Shown piece by piece: positions 42,967 to 52,329 of a DNA stretch of 64,000 nucleotides (positions are counted from its first letter, which is position 1; the number at the start of each line of letters is the position of its first letter). This DNA comes from SMYC01 sp963578475 (GTDB lineage: Bacteria > Acidobacteriota > Vicinamibacteria > Marinacidobacterales > SMYC01), in assembly GCA_963578475.1 (NCBI GenBank), contig CAUZCL010000001.1, forward strand, positions 124,001 through 188,000. The letters are read 5' to 3'. The translations under genes and the position numbers were made by a program. The notes below the pieces were generated by a model. That model was given only the letters and a program-made list of their open reading frames with translations. It made no database searches and was not told the origin of the DNA.

Positions 42967-43886
42967 GAAACGGACTCTTCCTTCTGGACCCTCGACCTCG
43001 ACGTAGACGTATTAGTGGCCGAGTCGCTACCGGTTGCGGGCTTCACCGATTGTGTGAAGAAGCGCAGCATTCTTCCGAGCGTTTCCCTCATGTCTTTGCG
43101 CTCGACGATCATGTCGAGCATACCGTGCTCGAGCAGATATTCGGAGCGTTGAAAACCCGGAGGCAGAGCTTGGCGGATGGTTTGCTCGATCACGCGGGGG
43201 CCGGCAAATCCAATCAAGGCTTTGGGCTCGGCGATGTTGACATCCCCGAGCATCGCGAAGCTCGCCGTCACGCCCCCGGTGGTGGGATTGGTGAGGATGG
43301 AGATGTAGGGGACCTTGCCGTCGTCGAGACGCGCGAGCGCCGCGCTGATCTTGGCCATCTGCATGAGGGAGATCGCTCCTTCTTGCATGCGCGCTCCTCC
43401 GGACCGCGAAACGATGATGAGCGGCGCTCTCTCTTCGAGAGCGAGCTCAATGGCTCTCGTGATTTTTTCGCCGACCACAACGCCCATGCTGCCGCCGATG
43501 AAGCCATATTCCATGGCCGCGAGCACAACGGGGATTCCGTCGATGCACCCGCGAGCGATGAGCACGGCATCGTCAAGTCCGGTCGATTTCTTGCTACGGA
43601 TGAGCCGGTCGCCGTAATTCTTGGTGTCGGAGAAGGAGAGCGGGTCGTTCGAAAAGAGACCCGTCTCTATCTCTTCGAATCTCTCGTCATCAAAAATCGC
43701 TTTCGCGCGCTCTACCGAGCTGAGCCCTATGTGGTAGTTGCACTTAGGACAAACACTCAGGTTTTTGACAATCTCCTTCGTGTACAGGATCTCCGAACAC
43801 TCCTTGCACTTGGTCCAGAGCCCCTCAGGCATCCGGCTCTGCTGGATCGGCGCCAGCGGAGCCTTCTCTTTCTTAAACCAGGTCAT
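42963..43886 (-). CDS. accD: acetyl-CoA carboxylase carboxyltransferase subunit beta
   Basis: The protein has 307 residues. The zinc ribbon is CKECSEIL..CPKCNYH (residues 27-52). The crotonase-like core has EYGFIGGSMGVVVGEKITRA, SRSGGARMQEG (CoA-binding oxyanion region), LTNPTTGGVTASFA and GFAGPRVIEQTI. With AccA it moves the carboxyl group from biotin to acetyl-CoA to make malonyl-CoA for fatty-acid synthesis. The Ser/Thr-rich C-terminal tail is slightly longer than usual. Coupled to folC. Confidence 0.95.
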   Translation of the reverse strand: MTWFKKEKAPLAPIQQSRMPEGLWTKCKECSEILYTKEIVKNLSVCPKCNYHIGLSSVERAKAIFDDERFEEIETGLFSNDPLSFSDTKNYGDRLIRSKKSTGLDDAVLIARGCIDGIPVVLAAMEYGFIGGSMGVVVGEKITRAIELALEERAPLIIVSRSGGARMQEGAISLMQMAKISAALARLDDGKVPYISILTNPTTGGVTASFAMLGDVNIAEPKALIGFAGPRVIEQTIRQALPPGFQRSEYLLEHGMLDMIVERKDMRETLGRMLRFFTQSVKPATGSDSATNTSTSRSRVQKEESVS

Positions 43887-43930
43887 AAGTCAGCCTAGCA
43901 TCCTAGCAACCGCACCTAGGGGGGTCAAGA

Positions 43931-44008
43931 AGGCGGGCTTGCCTCGACGAAGCCTTGGCGAAGTCGGGAGGCGGGCTTGCCCGCCGAAGCCCGAAGGGCG
44001 TAGGCGGT
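43931..44008. repeat. short GC-rich repeat and hairpin
   Basis: AGGCGGGCTTGCC occurs twice, at 43931-43943 and 43969-43981. The second copy forms a perfect hairpin (GGCGGG, CTTG loop, CCCGCC). Similar GGCGGGCTTGCCCGCC units are dispersed in many genomes. Its place after a small minus-strand ORF would also fit a terminator. Confidence 0.5.
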
Positions 44009-44176
44009 TTAGCTGGCGGCTTCGTGCTCGTTCTCGATGCCGAGCATCGTGCACGCGGCGTCGTACATCTTCAGCGAGGCGGCTCGTTTCTCCTGAAGCA
44101 CCCCGATGAGCTCCCGCACGTCGGCGAGCTCGCGCTCGATTTGAGCGTCGATCTCGTCGAGCTGACTTCGCGCCAT
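44009..44176 (-). CDS. small coiled-coil protein (55 aa), unknown function
   Basis: ATG 44176 opens 55 codons: QLDEIDAQIERELADVREL and a helix through VLQEKRAASLKMYDAACTML, ending NEHEAAS. The heptad-like spacing of Leu and Ile suggests one long helix or coiled coil. The frame stays open upstream for some 20 codons with protein-like sequence (DPEEAVVFERRLE) but without a standard start, so the N-terminus is uncertain. It lies between accD and a kinase gene, on the same strand. No family recognised. Confidence 0.5.
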   Translation of the reverse strand: MARSQLDEIDAQIERELADVRELIGVLQEKRAASLKMYDAACTMLGIENEHEAAS

Positions 44177-44302
44177 CTCCAAACGCCTTTCGAAGACTAC
44201 AGCTTCCTCTGGGTCAGAGGCGCCATGTCTTGATTGGTTCCACTAGACAACGTATGACTCCCTAAGATTGGCTCGAATGAACCACTCGCCCTCGCACAAG
44301 TC

Positions 44303-45677
44303 TCAATTCTCTTCGTAGAGCTCGCCGATGAACCGAGCCAGCTCGCTCGCGCCCACGACGGGCCGTTTTCTCAAATAGGTGTCCAAATCCAGAAGCATAT
44401 CCGCAGCGTCCTGATAGCGTTCGTCGGGATTTTTCTGCAACGCTCGTGTCACGATGGCTTCGATTTCTATGGGAACGGCGGGGCTCAGCGAGGACGGCGC
44501 AAGGAACTGCGCCTCTCGAACTCTCTCGAGAACGCTTTATCTCGGAGTTGCCGCTAAAGAGCGGGTGTCCCGTGAGTACCTCGTAGAACACCACCCCAAG
44601 CGAAAAAATATCGGAGCGCCGATCCAGTGACTTACCCCACGCTTGCTCGGGAGACATGTAGAGAAGCTTCCCGCGAAGCGAGCCGCTATCCGTGTGCGAG
44701 GCCTTGGTGGCCGCCCGCGCGATTCCCAAATCGACGAGCTTCACTTCCCCCTCGCTCGAAACGAGGATGTTCTGAGGGCTCACGTCACGATGGACAATTT
44801 GGAGCTCTTTTCCCTCTTCGTCTCGGTGGCGATGAGCATATTCGAGCGCCGCGCCGACTTTGGCCGCAATGATAGCGGCAAGATCGACGCCGAGACGCGT
44901 GTCGCGATCGCTGGCGCGACTCAAAATCGTCCGAAGGTCCCTGCCTTCCACGAACTCCATCGCGATGAAGTAGCTAGCGTCGATTTTTCCCAGATCAAAA
45001 ATCTGCGCGATGTTTGGATGGGTGAGCGAAGCGACTATCTTCGCTTCGGCGATGAACATCTCGACGAATTCCGCATTGTTCGACAAATGCGGGAGGACAC
45101 GTTTCACCGCGACGATCTTCTCGAATCCCTCGACGCCTTCTCGCTTGGCCCGGAAAACCTCCGCCATCCCACCCGCGGCAACGCGGTCGAGCAGAACATA
45201 TTCCCCGTAGGCAGAGCTTTCGTCGCGCTCTGAATTTTGAGCGGCGATCTTATCGAGCCGCTCGACATCTTTCTGTAGCTTCTCGTCTTTGAGCAGCGTG
45301 GAAGAGGCGGCGTCGAGGAGCGAATATTGGCCCTCTCTCCGGGACGGCGACCCTTGATAAGGGGCGGTATCGGCGGCGAGCAGTTCCGCGGCCGCTTCCG
45401 TAGCGCCGCGTTCGATCGTGTTCTCCACCCGCACGTTCTGCTCGAGCGGGGAGACGGGCTCGGGCGGCGAGTCGACCCGGTAGACAGGCTCGGATTCCAC
45501 GGAGCGGAAGTCGTCGATGATGTCGCCGAACAAGTCTGTCGAATTAAAAAGGCCGCCGCGATCTTCCGTATCCACGTTGCCTCGAATTTTCTTTCGAACC
45601 TGACTAGGGTCAACGCCGAGAATCCTGCTATACGTGGCGCTGTCGTCGAAGAGATCGGCGTCTTTGTTTCTGGTCAT
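44303..45677 (-). pseudogene. Ser/Thr protein kinase gene with C-terminal frameshifts
   Basis: The N-terminal 150 residues are acidic and unstructured. The kinase domain starts at YVLLDRVAAGGMAEVFRAKR, with the ATP Lys in KIVAVKRVLP, catalytic loop IVHRDVSPQNILV, DLG in place of DFG (VDLGIARA), and SPEQAWGKSLDRRSDIFSLG. After SGNS (about 44560) the frame is lost: two single-base losses between 44535 and 44560 move the true end (RYQDAADMLLDLDTYLRKR to ELYEEN, TGA 44305-44303) into another frame. As read, a 471-residue product ends at 44262 with a nonsense tail. Sequencing error is possible. Confidence 0.75.
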
Positions 45678-45766
45678 GGCCCGTCAGAGGCACTCCTCAC
45701 ATTCTAATTTGGAAGGCCGCCATCATACGACGAAACGCCCTTCCAGTCCTAGCGTGTTCTTGACTT

Positions 45767-46407
45767 TCAATGTACCACGACGGAGCCGGCTTCTGATTCT
45801 TTCCCACCGCTCGCCGCGTCCTCGGTACCGATCCCGATAAGCGCTTCGTTGTTCTCTCTCATTCTCCGGGCCAGGCCTACCCCCTCCACCGGGCGAAGAT
45901 GAGCATGAACCGCATGATCGCGGGCGATTGGGCTTTCAACCTCAAGTTCCGGGAGACCGATTTTCTCATCGACTACCCCCCGGTGTTCAATGCGATGCTG
46001 GGCGACCTCCGGCAACGTGCGTCCTCCGACATCGAGGATTTGAAGGCCATCGAAAGTGCATCTTCGGATGACGAAGTTCTGACTACTGATAAACAGCGAC
46101 ATGATCCCGATCACGATGATCCGAAGACCGACACGAAAGCCACCGCAGACACGAGAAGTGCGGGGATCGTGAGTAGCGGGAAGATCCCTTCTTTGGGCAC
46201 GAGGTCATAGAAATGGTTTATGTGGCCTTCGAAGATGAGGTAGAGCACGATCGTGAAGAACACCGAATTCGCGAACCAGATAGTGAACAACAATCCGATA
46301 AACCGATACTGCAGAGGCTTGTTGACGATGTACTGGCGCTTATGCAGAGGCGGGCGGTTGCCCCATTTTTTCTTTTTCTTGGGCTTCGATGGGTTTTCGT
46401 TACTCAT
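45767..46407 (-). pseudogene. HAMP-like membrane protein gene broken by a small inversion
   Basis: ATG 46407 follows GGAGGT by seven bases. The N-terminal half reads a Lys-rich start, HKRQYIVNKPLQYRFIGLL, two membrane helices (WFANSVFFTIVLYLIF and FPLLTIPALLVSAVAFVSVF), then, after a frame change near 46123, LRIIVIGIMSLFISSQNF. The expected HAMP-like half (MNRMIAGDWAFNLKFRETDF, DYPPVFNAMLGDLRQ) lies on the plus strand between 45850 and 46070. Turning that segment around restores one frame to EALIGIGTEDAASGG and TGA 45769-45767. It resembles acidobacterial two-helix membrane proteins with a HAMP-like region; function unknown. Confidence 0.8.
45844..46076. repeat. inverted 221-bp segment with 6-bp inverted repeats
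   Basis: CTTCGT at 45844-45849 and ACGAAG at 46071-46076 bound a segment that is reversed relative to the gene around it. Joining the outer flanks to the re-inverted segment gives TTC GTT GTT CTC at one end and GAT GAC GAA GCG at the other, both in frame. Bases outside the six do not pair, so the repeats are microhomology. Confidence 0.75.
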
Positions 46408-46575
46408 CAGAGTGACCTCCGGCTGACCGGAAAAACGACGCCGTTTTCCAGAAAGCATTGGCGTTGCAAGCAATCCGACCGCTCTAGAACGCGGGGGGAG
46501 TGCTTATTTTATTTTTTGGATGTGACAAACCAGGGTAGCACGGCGCTCGCGCCGCCGGCAACCCGGGCGGTAATG

Positions 46576-47211
46576 TTATTCGGGGGTTACTTTCGCCGGC
46601 ACGTAGAAGCGGGTTCCACCCGGCAAGAGCCGAATCTCTTGGAGAAGATCCTCGAGATCGACATGGGGCTCGGAGAAGTCGACCTCCGCGGAGCTCACGA
46701 CGAGAAGCGGCGTCGCCGTGTAGTGGAAAAAGAAGTAGTCATACGCCCGGACGATGTCGCGGAGGTCCTCCTCCTCGGGGAACCTCGCTTCCGAGCGGTC
46801 GCAGAGTCGCCGCGAAAGGACTTCCGCCGGAGCTTGCAGAAAGAGGACGAGCTCCGGTGCCGGCACTTCCCCCGCGAGTGAGCCGTAGATTTTCTCGTAG
46901 AGCATGAGCTCCGTGTCATCGAGGCCTAGATAGGCGTAGATCTTGTCTTTCGCGAAAATGAAGTCCGAGATCTGCGTCTGAGAAAAAAGCTCTCTCTGCG
47001 CGAGCGCGGCGAGCGCCCGGTAGCGGTTGAGCAGGAAGAAAATTTGCGTCTGGAACGCGGCCCCCGGTTCCCCCGAGAGAAATTTGTCGAGGAAAGGATT
47101 GTCCTTCTGCTCGAGCAACGTCCTACCTTCCAGGTTTTGGGCAAGCCGCTCGGCGAGCGCAGTTTTGCCTACTCCGGGTGGGCCTTCGACGGCGATGTAG
47201 CGAAAGTCCAT
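46576..47211 (-). CDS. deoxynucleoside kinase family protein
   Basis: The protein has 211 residues. The P-loop is EGPPGVGKTALAERLAQ near the N-terminus, followed by the dNK segment KDNPFLDKFL, a helix of Phe/Tyr (FQTQIFFLLNRYRAL), SDFIFAKDKIYAYLGL near residue 84 and an Arg-rich lid (EVLSRRLCDRSEARF). These enzymes phosphorylate deoxynucleosides for salvage. A gap of four bases separates it from the folK stop; folK-dNK pairs recur in bacteria. Substrate preference cannot be read from the motifs. Confidence 0.87.
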   Translation of the reverse strand: MDFRYIAVEGPPGVGKTALAERLAQNLEGRTLLEQKDNPFLDKFLSGEPGAAFQTQIFFLLNRYRALAALAQRELFSQTQISDFIFAKDKIYAYLGLDDTELMLYEKIYGSLAGEVPAPELVLFLQAPAEVLSRRLCDRSEARFPEEEDLRDIVRAYDYFFFHYTATPLLVVSSAEVDFSEPHVDLEDLLQEIRLLPGGTRFYVPAKVTPE

Positions 47212-47215
47212 GACG

Positions 47216-47713
47216 CTAAACGGTGACGTCCTCGAGCTGTAAAACGGCGCTCTCGTCGTCGCACGTCGCGAGGAGCTCCCGCATCGTGCGCTTTTTCAAG
47301 GGGTGGATCACATCGGGGGCTATCTCGACCATGGGGACGAGGACGAAACGTCGCAAGTGAAGCCGCGGGTGCGGGATGGTGAGATCTTCGCTCGAGACCA
47401 CGAGCTCACCAGCCAGCAACAAATCCAGGTCGAGGGTCCGAGAACCGTTCTTGACCCCGCGCTCGCGCCCTCGCGCATTTTCAACGGCACGGCAGACATC
47501 CAGGAGGTCGCGCGCGCCCCCGGCGAAATGAATCTCGAAAACCGCGTTGATGAACCAGGCTTCGCTTTCCAAGGCAACATTGACGGGCTCCGTGCGATAG
47601 ACACTCGAGCGTCGCGTGATCGTGACTCCTCTCTCGAGGAGCTCGGAAGTGCCCGCGCGAAGCTCGGAGACGGGGTCGCCCAGGTTCGAACCCAGTCCGA
47701 TATACCCGTCCAC
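47216..47713 (-). CDS. folK: HPPK, 6-hydroxymethyl-7,8-dihydropterin pyrophosphokinase
   Basis: The protein has 165 residues. It contains IGLGSNLGDP at the N-terminus, SSVYRTEPV, the ATP- and Mg-binding GSRTLDLDLLL near residue 92, and TIPHPRLHLRRFVLVP. It transfers pyrophosphate from ATP to the pterin in folate synthesis, the same pathway as folC 5 kb away. The gene is divergent from the acyl-CoA synthetase gene, with 69 bases between the starts. Confidence 0.93.
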   Translation of the reverse strand: MDGYIGLGSNLGDPVSELRAGTSELLERGVTITRRSSVYRTEPVNVALESEAWFINAVFEIHFAGGARDLLDVCRAVENARGRERGVKNGSRTLDLDLLLAGELVVSSEDLTIPHPRLHLRRFVLVPMVEIAPDVIHPLKKRTMRELLATCDDESAVLQLEDVTV

Positions 47714-47782
47714 GGCGCGATTATACGTTAATCAAGGCGCGGCGCTAGGTGTGCTAATATCTCGCGCAAATCGAGGTGACTC

Positions 47783-49573
47783 ATGGAGTTCGGGACACTC
47801 AATCAACTTCTCGCCGCTGCCGTCAAAAAGCACAACAAAAAGGATGCGCTTCGCTTCAAGAAGGACGGCACCTGGCATTCGATTTTTTCGGAAGAGTGGC
47901 TGCGCCGCGCGCGCCACATCGCCTTGGGGCTTCACGAGCTCGGAATCGCTCACGGGGATCGCGTCGCTTTGTTGTCCGGGAACCGAGCGGAGTGGTTTCT
48001 CGTGGATTCAGCGCTTCAGATCCTCGGCGCTGTCAACGTCCCGCTCTACGCGAATCTGATGCCGTCCCAGATCAGCTACATTGTGAACGACTCGGAAGCG
48101 AAAGGCTTCGTCGTCTCAGATAGCGACCAACACAAAAAGGTCGCCGAGATACGGACCGAGCTCACGACGGTAGAGCATTTCGTGAAGCTCGATGCGAGCG
48201 CCGAGCTCGAAGGGGTGATGCTCGAGGACCTCGAAAAGAAAGGCCAAGCCAAAGCGGCTGCGGAGCCCGATCTCGTGCAGAAGCTCGCGGACGCGGTCAC
48301 GCAAGAAGACTTGGCCAGTATCGTCTACACATCCGGCACTACCGGCGACCCGAAAGGCGTCATGCTCACGCAAGACAACCTGGTCTCGAACGTCAAGGCT
48401 GGTTTGGAAGTGCTTCCCATCAACCATACCGACATCGCGCTCTCGGCGCTCCCCTACAGTCATGTGTTCGAGCGGATGGTCGCTCACTACCTCTATACGG
48501 CCGCCGGCGTCAGCACCGCCATCGTGAGGAATATAGAGGACGTGGCGCCGAACCTCGGCGAGATCCGGCCCACCATCATGACGATGGTCCCGCGTTTCTA
48601 CGAAAAGCTCTACGCGCGGGTGAACGAATCAGTGGACAAGGGAAGCCCGGGCAAACAGAAAATCTTCCATTGGGCTATCGGTGTGGGCGGCGAGCACGGC
48701 AAGTATCGGCTCGCGGGTAAGTCCGCGCCCTTGGGTCTCGAGCTCAAATACAAGCTCGCGAAGGCCCTCGTCTTCAAGAAACTCCAAGCCCGCATCGGCG
48801 GCCGGCTGCGCTTTTTCGTCTCCGGCGCCGCGCCGCTCGCCCCGGAGATCGCCAATTTCTTCTGGGCAGCGGGGATCACGATTGTCGAAGGCTATGGTTT
48901 GACCGAGACCTCACCCATCATTTCCGTGAACCGGCCGAGAAACCTGAAATTTGGCACCGTCGGTCAAATCATTCCCGGGGTCGAAGTGAAGATCGCCGAT
49001 GACGGCGAGATTCTCGCTCGCGGGCCCAACATCATGAAAGGCTATTACAAGAACGAGGCCGCGACCGCCGAAGCCATCGACTCGGACGGCTTCTTTCACA
49101 CGGGAGATATCGGCGAGCTCGATGGCGATGGCTTCTTGAAAATCACCGACCGCAAGAAAGACATCATCGTCACCGCCGGAGGGAAGAACATCGCTCCTCA
49201 ACTGATCGAGGGCCGTCTGAAGACGAACGCCTATATCGCGGAGATCGTGGTCGTCGGCAACAAACGCAAGTTTCCCGCAGCGCTCGTCGTGCCCGATTTC
49301 GAGAAGCTCACCGTCTGGTGCGCTCGGCATTCCATCGCGGCTGACAGCCCCGACGCTATGGCGGCCCACCCAAGGGTCACAGAGTTCATTCTCGCGGAGA
49401 TCGAGAGCTTGAGCAGCGGTTTCGCCCAGTACGAGCGCATCAAGAAGATCACGGTTCTCGCAAAGGGGTTCACGATCGAGGACGGCGAGCTCACCCCTAC
49501 GCTGAAGGTCAAGCGCAGAGTGATCGAGTCCCGCTACGAAGGCTTGATCGAAGAGATGTACGCTCCCACATGA
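47783..49573 (+). CDS. long-chain acyl-CoA synthetase (AMP-forming)
   Basis: The protein has 596 residues. The AMP-binding P-loop is IVYTSGTTGDPKGVML near residue 180; further motifs are SALPYSHVFERM, GYGLTETSPIIS near 372, and the hinge and C-terminal FHTGDIGELDGDGFLKITDRK with the catalytic Lys late in LTPTLKVKRR. It activates fatty acids as acyl-CoA. GAGGTGA precedes the ATG. Its stop overlaps the gatB start (ATGA), so a four-gene operon begins here: acyl-CoA synthetase, gatB, ftsE, udk. Confidence 0.92.
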   Translation: MEFGTLNQLLAAAVKKHNKKDALRFKKDGTWHSIFSEEWLRRARHIALGLHELGIAHGDRVALLSGNRAEWFLVDSALQILGAVNVPLYANLMPSQISYIVNDSEAKGFVVSDSDQHKKVAEIRTELTTVEHFVKLDASAELEGVMLEDLEKKGQAKAAAEPDLVQKLADAVTQEDLASIVYTSGTTGDPKGVMLTQDNLVSNVKAGLEVLPINHTDIALSALPYSHVFERMVAHYLYTAAGVSTAIVRNIEDVAPNLGEIRPTIMTMVPRFYEKLYARVNESVDKGSPGKQKIFHWAIGVGGEHGKYRLAGKSAPLGLELKYKLAKALVFKKLQARIGGRLRFFVSGAAPLAPEIANFFWAAGITIVEGYGLTETSPIISVNRPRNLKFGTVGQIIPGVEVKIADDGEILARGPNIMKGYYKNEAATAEAIDSDGFFHTGDIGELDGDGFLKITDRKKDIIVTAGGKNIAPQLIEGRLKTNAYIAEIVVVGNKRKFPAALVVPDFEKLTVWCARHSIAADSPDAMAAHPRVTEFILAEIESLSSGFAQYERIKKITVLAKGFTIEDGELTPTLKVKRRVIESRYEGLIEEMYAPT

Positions 49574-51015
49574 CCGAATACGAGACCGTCATCGGGCTCG
49601 AGTGCCATGCGCAACTACTGACGGAGACAAAGCTTTTCTGCGGCTGTCGCGCCCGTTTTGGCGCTCCTCCCAACACGAACATATGTCCCGTCTGCATCGG
49701 GCTTCCCGGGGCTCTTCCTGTTCTCAATGGCCGCGCGGTGGAGCTCGCCGCGAGGATGGCTTTCGCGGTGGGGTGCCGGGTCAACGAGACGTCGATCTTT
49801 GCGCGCAAAAACTATTTCTATCCCGACCTTCCCAAGGGATATCAGATCTCGCAATATGACCGCCCGCTCGCCGAGGATGGCGAGGTGTACATCCGGCTCG
49901 ACGATGCCAACAAGCGCATCCGAATCGAGCGCATCCACATGGAAGAGGATGCCGGAAAGCTCCTGCATGACGGCTTTACGGGCTCGAGCACGAAAAGCGG
50001 CGTCGATCTCAACCGAAGCGGCGTTCCCCTGATCGAGATCGTGAGCCATCCCGACCTGTCGAGCCCCGAAGAAGCGACACAATATGCGCAAGCCGTGAAA
50101 GAGATATTGGAATATACCGAAGTGTCCGACGCCGACATGGAAAAGGGCAATTTCCGTTGCGACGGCAATGTGTCCGTACGTCGGGTGGGGACGAGCGAGC
50201 TCGGGACCAAAGTCGAGCTCAAGAACATCAACTCCTTCCGCTTTCTCGCCCGCGCCCTCGCCTACGAGGTCGAACGGCAGATCGCGGCTTGCGAATCAGG
50301 TGAGCGCATCGTCCAGGAAACGCGGCTCTACGATCCGGACGCCGACCGCACGGTCTCGATGCGCAGCAAAGAAGATGCTCACGACTACCGCTATTTCCCC
50401 GAGCCCGACCTCCCGCCGCTCGGGCTCGAGCCCACGTGGCTCGAGGAGCAGAAGCGAAAACTTCCGGAGCTTCCGGAAGCCAGGCGTGCGCGGCTCCAAT
50501 CGGATTACGACATCCCCGCCTATGACGCCAAAGTCTTGACGAGCTCGCGCGCGCGCGCCGATTACTTCGAAGCCGCCGCGAAGCGCTCCAAAAACGGCAA
50601 AGCCACGAGCAATTGGATGATGTCCGAGCTTCTGCGCAAGTTGAAAGAGTCGGGTATGGCGATCGAAAAGCTCCCCGTCACACCGGAGGCTTTCGGCGAG
50701 CTCATCGAGCTCGTGGAGAGAGGGACGTTGAGCGGCAAGATGGGCAAAGACGTCTTCGAGAAGATGTTCTCGTCCGGAGATGGGCCGGCGGCCATCGTCG
50801 AGCGCGAAGGTCTCGGTCAAATCTCCGACAGCGCAGCAATCGAAGAGCTCGTCCGGACGGTCATCGCTAATAACCCGGAACAGGTCGCCGAGCTCAAAGT
50901 GGGCAAAGACAAAGTCATCGGTTGGATGGTGGGTCAGATAATGAAAGCGTCGCGCGGCCAAGCCAACCCCCAACTCGCACGCGAGACGCTCGTGCGGCTC
51001 CTCGAAGAATCGTGA
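49570..51015 (+). CDS. gatB: Asp/Glu-tRNA amidotransferase subunit B
   Basis: The protein has 481 residues. It starts with ETVIGLECHAQLLTETKLFC and the zinc-binding CGCRARFG..CPVCIGLPG, then the signature VDLNRSGVPLIEIVSHPDL near residue 145, and ends with the helical YqeY/GatB tail (IGWMVGQIMKASRGQANP). With GatA and GatC, which are elsewhere, it turns Glu-tRNAGln and Asp-tRNAAsn into the amidated forms. It overlaps both neighbours by four bases. Confidence 0.96.
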   Translation: MTEYETVIGLECHAQLLTETKLFCGCRARFGAPPNTNICPVCIGLPGALPVLNGRAVELAARMAFAVGCRVNETSIFARKNYFYPDLPKGYQISQYDRPLAEDGEVYIRLDDANKRIRIERIHMEEDAGKLLHDGFTGSSTKSGVDLNRSGVPLIEIVSHPDLSSPEEATQYAQAVKEILEYTEVSDADMEKGNFRCDGNVSVRRVGTSELGTKVELKNINSFRFLARALAYEVERQIAACESGERIVQETRLYDPDADRTVSMRSKEDAHDYRYFPEPDLPPLGLEPTWLEEQKRKLPELPEARRARLQSDYDIPAYDAKVLTSSRARADYFEAAAKRSKNGKATSNWMMSELLRKLKESGMAIEKLPVTPEAFGELIELVERGTLSGKMGKDVFEKMFSSGDGPAAIVEREGLGQISDSAAIEELVRTVIANNPEQVAELKVGKDKVIGWMVGQIMKASRGQANPQLARETLVRLLEES

Positions 51016-51668
51016 TTCAGACGTTCCACGTCTATATGAATTACGGACGGGACAACATCGCCCTGAACGACGTGACGCTCGAGATCGACCGAGGCGAGTT
51101 CGTTTTTCTCACCGGTCCGAGCGGCGCGGGCAAGACGACTTTCTTGAAGCTCATCTTCCGCGAGGAGGTTCCGTCGCAGGGCCAAATCCTCGTCAATGGC
51201 AGAAACGTCTCCGCGATCCCCGAAGCCAAGATCCCTTTTCTCAGGCGCAATATCGGCGTCGTGTTCCAGGACTTCAAGCTGCTTCCGCGAAAGACGGTTT
51301 TCGAGAACGTCGCCTTCGTATTGCGGGTCATGGGCATCGCCAAGCTCGAGCGCAAGCGCCGCGCTTTCCAAATCCTGAAACAAGTCGGGCTGCACCACAA
51401 GATGAACAGCTATCCGTTGCAACTCTCTGGCGGCGAGCAGCAGCGCGTCGCGATCGCGCGCGCTCTCATCAACGAGCCTGTGCTCTTGCTCGCCGACGAG
51501 CCGACGGGCAATCTCGATCCCGAGCTCGCATTCGAGATCATGTCGCTCTTTCAGGAGATCAATGCGCGGGGGACGACTGTGCTTGTCGCCACACATGATC
51601 GTGATTTGATCACGCGCTTGGGAAAGCGCGTCATTCTTCTCGAGAAAGGACGCGTGGCGGAATCGTGA
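51012..51668 (+). CDS. ftsE: cell-division ATP-binding protein FtsE
   Basis: I take the GTG at 51012, which overlaps the gatB stop (GTGA); the frame upstream belongs to gatB in another frame. The 218-residue product has Walker A TGPSGAGKTTFLKLI, Q-loop VFQDFKLLPRKTV, signature LSGGEQQRVAIARAL and Walker B LLLADEPTGNLDP. FtsE drives FtsX to activate peptidoglycan hydrolases at the septum. Unusually ftsX is not next: udk follows, and ftsX lies on the opposite strand 660 bases away. Confidence 0.92.
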   Translation: MIQTFHVYMNYGRDNIALNDVTLEIDRGEFVFLTGPSGAGKTTFLKLIFREEVPSQGQILVNGRNVSAIPEAKIPFLRRNIGVVFQDFKLLPRKTVFENVAFVLRVMGIAKLERKRRAFQILKQVGLHHKMNSYPLQLSGGEQQRVAIARALINEPVLLLADEPTGNLDPELAFEIMSLFQEINARGTTVLVATHDRDLITRLGKRVILLEKGRVAES

Positions 51669-52282
51669 CCTCCGTCGCCATCGGAATCGCAGGAGGGACG
51701 AGCTCGGGAAAGACGAGCTTCGCAAAAGAGATCGCGAATCGAATGGGGCCGGACAAAGTCGTGGTGCTGTCCCAGGATGCCTATTACGTCGACCCCTCCC
51801 CTCTTCCCCTCGAGGAACGCGCGAAGATCAACTACGACCACCCAGACGCTTACGAGACCGAGCTACTCGTAGAACATCTCGACGCGCTCAAAGCAGGCAA
51901 GGCCGTATCGCGGCTCGCTTACGACTATGTCGAGCACGTGCGCGTCGTCACCGGCGACAACGTCGAGCCCCGACCCGTGATCCTCGTCGAGGGCATCATG
52001 GTCCTCGTCGACGCCCGGCTTCGCGACCGATTCGACGTCAAGCTGTTCATCGATACCGACGCCGATATCCGCATTCTGAGACGTTTGGCGCGTGACGTTC
52101 AGGATCGGGGCCGAACGATCGAATCGGTCACGAATCAATATCTCGAATCGGTACGCCCTATGCACCTGGATTTCACCGAGCCTTCGAAACGCTACGCCGA
52201 CCTCATTGTCCCAAGGGGCGCTCGCAACGAGGTAGCACTCGACTTCGTCACCGTCCGCCTCGCCGAGCTCACGAGCGATTAA
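51665..52282 (+). CDS. udk: uridine kinase
   Basis: The protein has 205 residues. It has the P-loop IAGGTSSGKTSFAKEIA, SQDAYYVDPSPLPLEER, NYDHPDAYETELLVEHL, VEGIMVLVDARLRDRFD and an Arg-rich lid (RILRRLARDVQDRGRT). It phosphorylates uridine and cytidine for salvage. The ATG overlaps the ftsE stop by four bases. It is the last gene of the operon and converges on ftsX with 47 bases between. Confidence 0.93.
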   Translation: MTSVAIGIAGGTSSGKTSFAKEIANRMGPDKVVVLSQDAYYVDPSPLPLEERAKINYDHPDAYETELLVEHLDALKAGKAVSRLAYDYVEHVRVVTGDNVEPRPVILVEGIMVLVDARLRDRFDVKLFIDTDADIRILRRLARDVQDRGRTIESVTNQYLESVRPMHLDFTEPSKRYADLIVPRGARNEVALDFVTVRLAELTSD

Positions 52283-52329
52283 CGCGACGCTCTAGCGCTA
52301 ACGCCTCGGAGGAGTCTCGGCGCTCCGAA

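Noticed and set aside
45844..46076. The 221-bp inversion as a phase-variation switch with its own recombinase
   Set aside because: The inverted repeats are only 6 bp, no invertase or integrase gene is in the window, and the gene has a further frameshift. I report the inversion but not a switch.
47670..47700. GGTTCGAACCC as a tRNA T-loop
   Set aside because: It lies within the folK codons for the conserved SNLGD motif, and no acceptor stem or anticodon arm can be built around it.
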